A stretch of 64,000 bases of DNA from DATFDN01 sp963767645 (GTDB lineage: Bacteria > Pseudomonadota > Alphaproteobacteria > Acetobacterales > Acetobacteraceae). Positions 61,837-64,000 of the stretch are shown in pieces (the first letter of the stretch is position 1; each line of letters begins with the position of its first letter). The DNA lies in the NCBI GenBank assembly GCA_963767645.1, contig CAVYEW010000014.1, forward strand, positions 372,001 to 436,000. The letters are read 5' to 3'. Made by a program: the position numbers and the translations under genes. The notes beneath the pieces were generated by a model. That model was not told where the DNA came from, ran no database searches, and saw nothing but the letters and a program-made list of their open reading frames with translations.

Positions 61837-62657
61837 GCCCCTGGTACCTGGGCCTTCCGCCGCTGCGCGAGGTCATCGCGCGGCACGGCCTGGATGCGCG
61901 GCGCCGGCTTGGCCAGCATTTCCTGCTCGACGAGAACCTGACGGCGCGGATCGCGCGGCACGCGGGCGAGCTTGCCGGCCGGCAGGTGATCGAGATCGGG
62001 CCTGGACCCGGCGGGCTGACGCGGGCGCTGCTCGCCGGCGGTCCGGCCCGCGTGACCGCGATCGAGATCGATCCCCGCGCCGCTTCGGCCGCGCGCGAGC
62101 TGGCCGCGGCGTATCCCGGCCGCCTGGAGGTGATCGAGGCCGATGCGCTGTCGCTCGATCTCGTCACGCTCACCCCCCCGCCCCGCCAGATCGTCGCCAA
62201 CCTGCCCTATAACGTCGCCACCCCGTTGCTGATCGCCTGGCTGCGCCAGGCCCGCGCCTTCGAGGCGATGACCTTGATGTTCCAGCAGGAGGTGGCCGAG
62301 CGGATCTGCGCCCCGCCGGGCACGCCTGCCTACGGCCGGCTCTCCGTGCTCGCGCAGTGGGTCTGCGACGCCTCCGTCGTGCTGCGCCTGCCGCCCGCGG
62401 CCTTTGTTCCGCCGCCCAAGGTCTGGTCGGCCGTGGTGCGTCTGATCCCTCGCCCCGTCCAGCCCGACCCGGCGCGCTTCGCTGCGATGGAGCGGCTGAC
62501 CGCGGCCGCCTTCGGCCAGCGCCGGAAGATGCTGCGCGGGGCGCTTCGCGGGCTGGGCGGGGAGGCGTTGCTGGCGCGGGCCGGGATCGCAGCGGAGCGT
62601 CGGGCGGAGACCCTGAGCGTGGCCGAGTTCGAGGCGCTCGCGGCCGGGCTCCGTTAA
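61833..62657 (+). CDS. rsmA: 16S rRNA (adenine1518/1519-N6)-dimethyltransferase, probable CTG start
   Basis: 274 residues if started at CTG 61833. The reading frame shows the required N-terminus: LPPLREVIARHGLDARRRLGQHFLLDENLTARIARHAG, then motif I VIEIGPGPGGLTR and motif IV NLPYNVATPLLIAWL. There is no ATG, GTG or TTG in frame before GTG 61986, and that start would cut into motif I and remove the conserved LGQHFLLD. The CTG at 61833 forms a CTGA overlap with the surA stop, like the ATGA/GTGA overlaps upstream, and gives normal length. A missed base in this stretch is the alternative. pdxA, often found between surA and rsmA, is absent. Confidence 0.85.
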   Translation: MSPWYLGLPPLREVIARHGLDARRRLGQHFLLDENLTARIARHAGELAGRQVIEIGPGPGGLTRALLAGGPARVTAIEIDPRAASAARELAAAYPGRLEVIEADALSLDLVTLTPPPRQIVANLPYNVATPLLIAWLRQARAFEAMTLMFQQEVAERICAPPGTPAYGRLSVLAQWVCDASVVLRLPPAAFVPPPKVWSAVVRLIPRPVQPDPARFAAMERLTAAAFGQRRKMLRGALRGLGGEALLARAGIAAERRAETLSVAEFEALAAGLR

Positions 62658-62692
62658 CCGCCTGGCAATCGCCGGTCCGGCATATCTGTCGG

Positions 62693-63664
62693 GTGCGCAT
62701 CGGCATCGTCATCCCGGCCCATAACGCCGCTCCCTTCATTGCCGACGCGATCGTCTCCGTGCTCGGCCAGGGGTTCCAGGACTGGCGGCTGGTGGTGGTC
62801 GATGACGGTTCGACCGACGCCACCGGCGAGCTTGTCCGCTGCTTCCCCGATCCGCGCATCCATTTGAAAGTGCAGCAAAGAACCGGCGTTTCGATGGCCC
62901 GGAACCGGGGCTGCGCCGCGCTGCGGGACGCCGACGCCCTGCTGTTCCTTGACGCCGATGATTGGCTCGGCGAGGACGCGCTCTCCCGCCTCGCCGATGC
63001 TCTTGCGGCGCGGCCACACGCGGTCGCCGCGTCGGGAAGCTGCGGATTTGTCTCGGAAAACGCCGTGATCGGCGATCTGCCGAAGCGTCTCTTGCACCCG
63101 TCCGGCGGGGATATCCTGGAGCGTCTGGTCGAGCGCAACCTGTTCGCCAACGGCGGCCATGTCCTGGTCCGCGCCGCGGCGGCGCGCGACGCCGGCGGCT
63201 TCAGACGCTCCCTGACCTACGGCGAGGACTGGGAATTCTTTATCCGCATAGCCTTGCAGGGACCGTTTGCCGTAGCGCAGGAGCCTGAGCGCCCTATCCT
63301 GTTGGTCCGCCGTCGCCGCGCCGGCACCTATCTTCGCTTGGCCACCGACCCGGCCTCGTTCGAGCCGTGCATGGAGGCGATCTTCTCCAATCCCGACCTC
63401 CGCGCCCGCTTCGGCACCAGGCTGCCCGAGTTGCGCGCCCGGACGGAAGCGGAGAACGACTGGATCACCGGCCGTGCGCTGCTCGCGCACCGCCTGCACC
63501 GCGAGGGCCTGGCCCGCCTGCGCCGTTCGGTCGCCGCCAAGCCGAGCCTCAAGCGTCTGGCGCTGACCGCAGCGTTGTCCGTCCGCCATTCCCCCGGTCA
63601 GTTCGGTGCGTCGTGTCCCGAGGCGAGGCGGACCGCACCGCCGAGCAGATCGTCGAACGCCTGA
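62693..63664 (+). CDS. family 2 glycosyltransferase
   Basis: A 323-residue GT-A fold enzyme. It starts GTG 62693 (VRIGIVIPAHNAAPFIADAIVSVLGQGFQDWRLVVVDDGSTDAT). The sugar-nucleotide motif is LLFLDADDW (DxD equivalent), and the acceptor-side motif is GEDWEFFIRIAL (ED acting as catalytic base). The C-terminal ~100 residues are helical. It adds a sugar to a surface glycan or lipid; donor and acceptor unknown. Its 3' end overlaps the convergent DUF2066-like gene by 67 bp, so its last 20 or so residues may not be typical of the family. Confidence 0.87.
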   Translation: MRIGIVIPAHNAAPFIADAIVSVLGQGFQDWRLVVVDDGSTDATGELVRCFPDPRIHLKVQQRTGVSMARNRGCAALRDADALLFLDADDWLGEDALSRLADALAARPHAVAASGSCGFVSENAVIGDLPKRLLHPSGGDILERLVERNLFANGGHVLVRAAAARDAGGFRRSLTYGEDWEFFIRIALQGPFAVAQEPERPILLVRRRRAGTYLRLATDPASFEPCMEAIFSNPDLRARFGTRLPELRARTEAENDWITGRALLAHRLHREGLARLRRSVAAKPSLKRLALTAALSVRHSPGQFGASCPEARRTAPPSRSSNA

Positions 63665-64000
63665 TCGAAGCCTACGCCGCTGATCCCCCAGGCATGATCG
63701 ACGCCGTGCCAGCGCATCCGCCATGACCCCACCCAGCCCATCGCCTCCGGCCGGAATTCCAGCGTGCCGGGAACCAGCGCCTCGTTCAGGGATGACGCGG
63801 CTGGTATCGACGGGAACCGGTCCGCGGTGATGCCCCATGCGGCGAGTTCGGCCTGGGCCGGAAAGCGCACGGTCACACCGAACTTGCGCGCCGAGTTGGC
63901 GAAGGAGGCGCGCTGCACGGCACCGTCCGGCGCCTCGGCGCTGAGCAGGTAGGTGCGCGTATAGGGCGGGGCGAAGCCGCGCACGGCAAGCACCGGCACC
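63598..64000 (-). CDS. DUF2066-like protein, C-terminal part (5' end beyond window)
   Basis: The frame is open to the window edge, so only the C-terminal ~134 residues are visible. They contain VLAVRGFAPPYTRTYLLSAEAPDG, SIPAASSLNEALVPGTLEFRPEAMGWVGSWRMRWHG and WGISGVGFDQAFDDLLGGAVRLASG. The repeated W.....W.G....W.I.GV.FD.AF layout resembles the end of DUF2066 proteins from memory. Function unknown. Convergent with the glycosyltransferase, overlapping its 3' end. Confidence 0.55.
   Translation of the reverse strand, partial: VPVLAVRGFAPPYTRTYLLSAEAPDGAVQRASFANSARKFGVTVRFPAQAELAAWGITADRFPSIPAASSLNEALVPGTLEFRPEAMGWVGSWRMRWHGVDHAWGISGVGFDQAFDDLLGGAVRLASGHDAPN

Overview
The window is GC-rich alphaproteobacterial chromosome, most likely Rhodospirillales/Acetobacteraceae. 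I infer this from gene content: a pyruvate dehydrogenase E1 beta subunit with its own lipoyl domain, a tal / DUF484 / xerC group facing priA, an lptF-lptG-lptD-surA-rsmA series, a DUF2272 lipoprotein and a trxB-lysR pair. No rRNA, tRNA, CRISPR array or complete insertion sequence was recognised. Genes are packed tightly and many pairs overlap by 4 nt (ATGA or GTGA).

Layout. 1-2832: the 3' end of an HtrA/Deg protease and a two-component system. 2921-7908: stand-alone genes (aldo/keto reductase, membrane acyltransferase, single receiver, glutathione transferase, a two-domain KaiC-like ATPase). 7918-13419: xerC, DUF484 and tal face priA and corA. 13508-16652: an unusual acetoacetyl-CoA-synthetase-like / carrier / GNAT fusion, followed by a CinA-family gene and two abutting remnants of a radical-SAM/uracil-glycosylase-like DNA repair pair. 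18859-26744: DUF2272 lipoprotein, lone amino-acid ABC permease, trehalase, GDSL hydrolase, zwf, gltX. 26818-34131: a pyruvate dehydrogenase operon (pdhA-pdhB-pdhC, GNAT, lpd, rhodanese, cupin). 34373-45522: the ribosomal/RNA polymerase operon rplK-rplA-rplJ-rplL-rpoB-rpoC. Directly upstream, where secE-nusG would be expected, lies an AT-richer two-gene PIN-nuclease module (45758-46515). 46631-48910: CDGSH protein, trxB, LysR regulator. 49010-53793: a small catabolic operon (DUF1932 dehydrogenase, iron alcohol dehydrogenase, secreted alpha/beta hydrolase, decayed esterase). 54217-62657: NIPSNAP protein, FAD oxidoreductase, then the LPS-export / outer-membrane biogenesis operon. The right end has a family 2 glycosyltransferase and the 3' end of a DUF2066-like gene.

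Three otherwise intact genes, including the essential rpoC, are each broken by one extra base (near 14711, 35252 and 50488). The simplest reading is residual consensus error in the assembly, so these genes should be read as full length. Two families of short GC-rich palindromic repeats are scattered between genes. One family has 10-bp terminal inverted repeats and looks like a miniature non-autonomous element. One copy lies between rpoB and rpoC.

The best candidates for something not yet described are the synthetase-carrier-acetyltransferase fusion (13508-16652) and the compact PIN module beside the rplK-rpoC operon (45758-46515).
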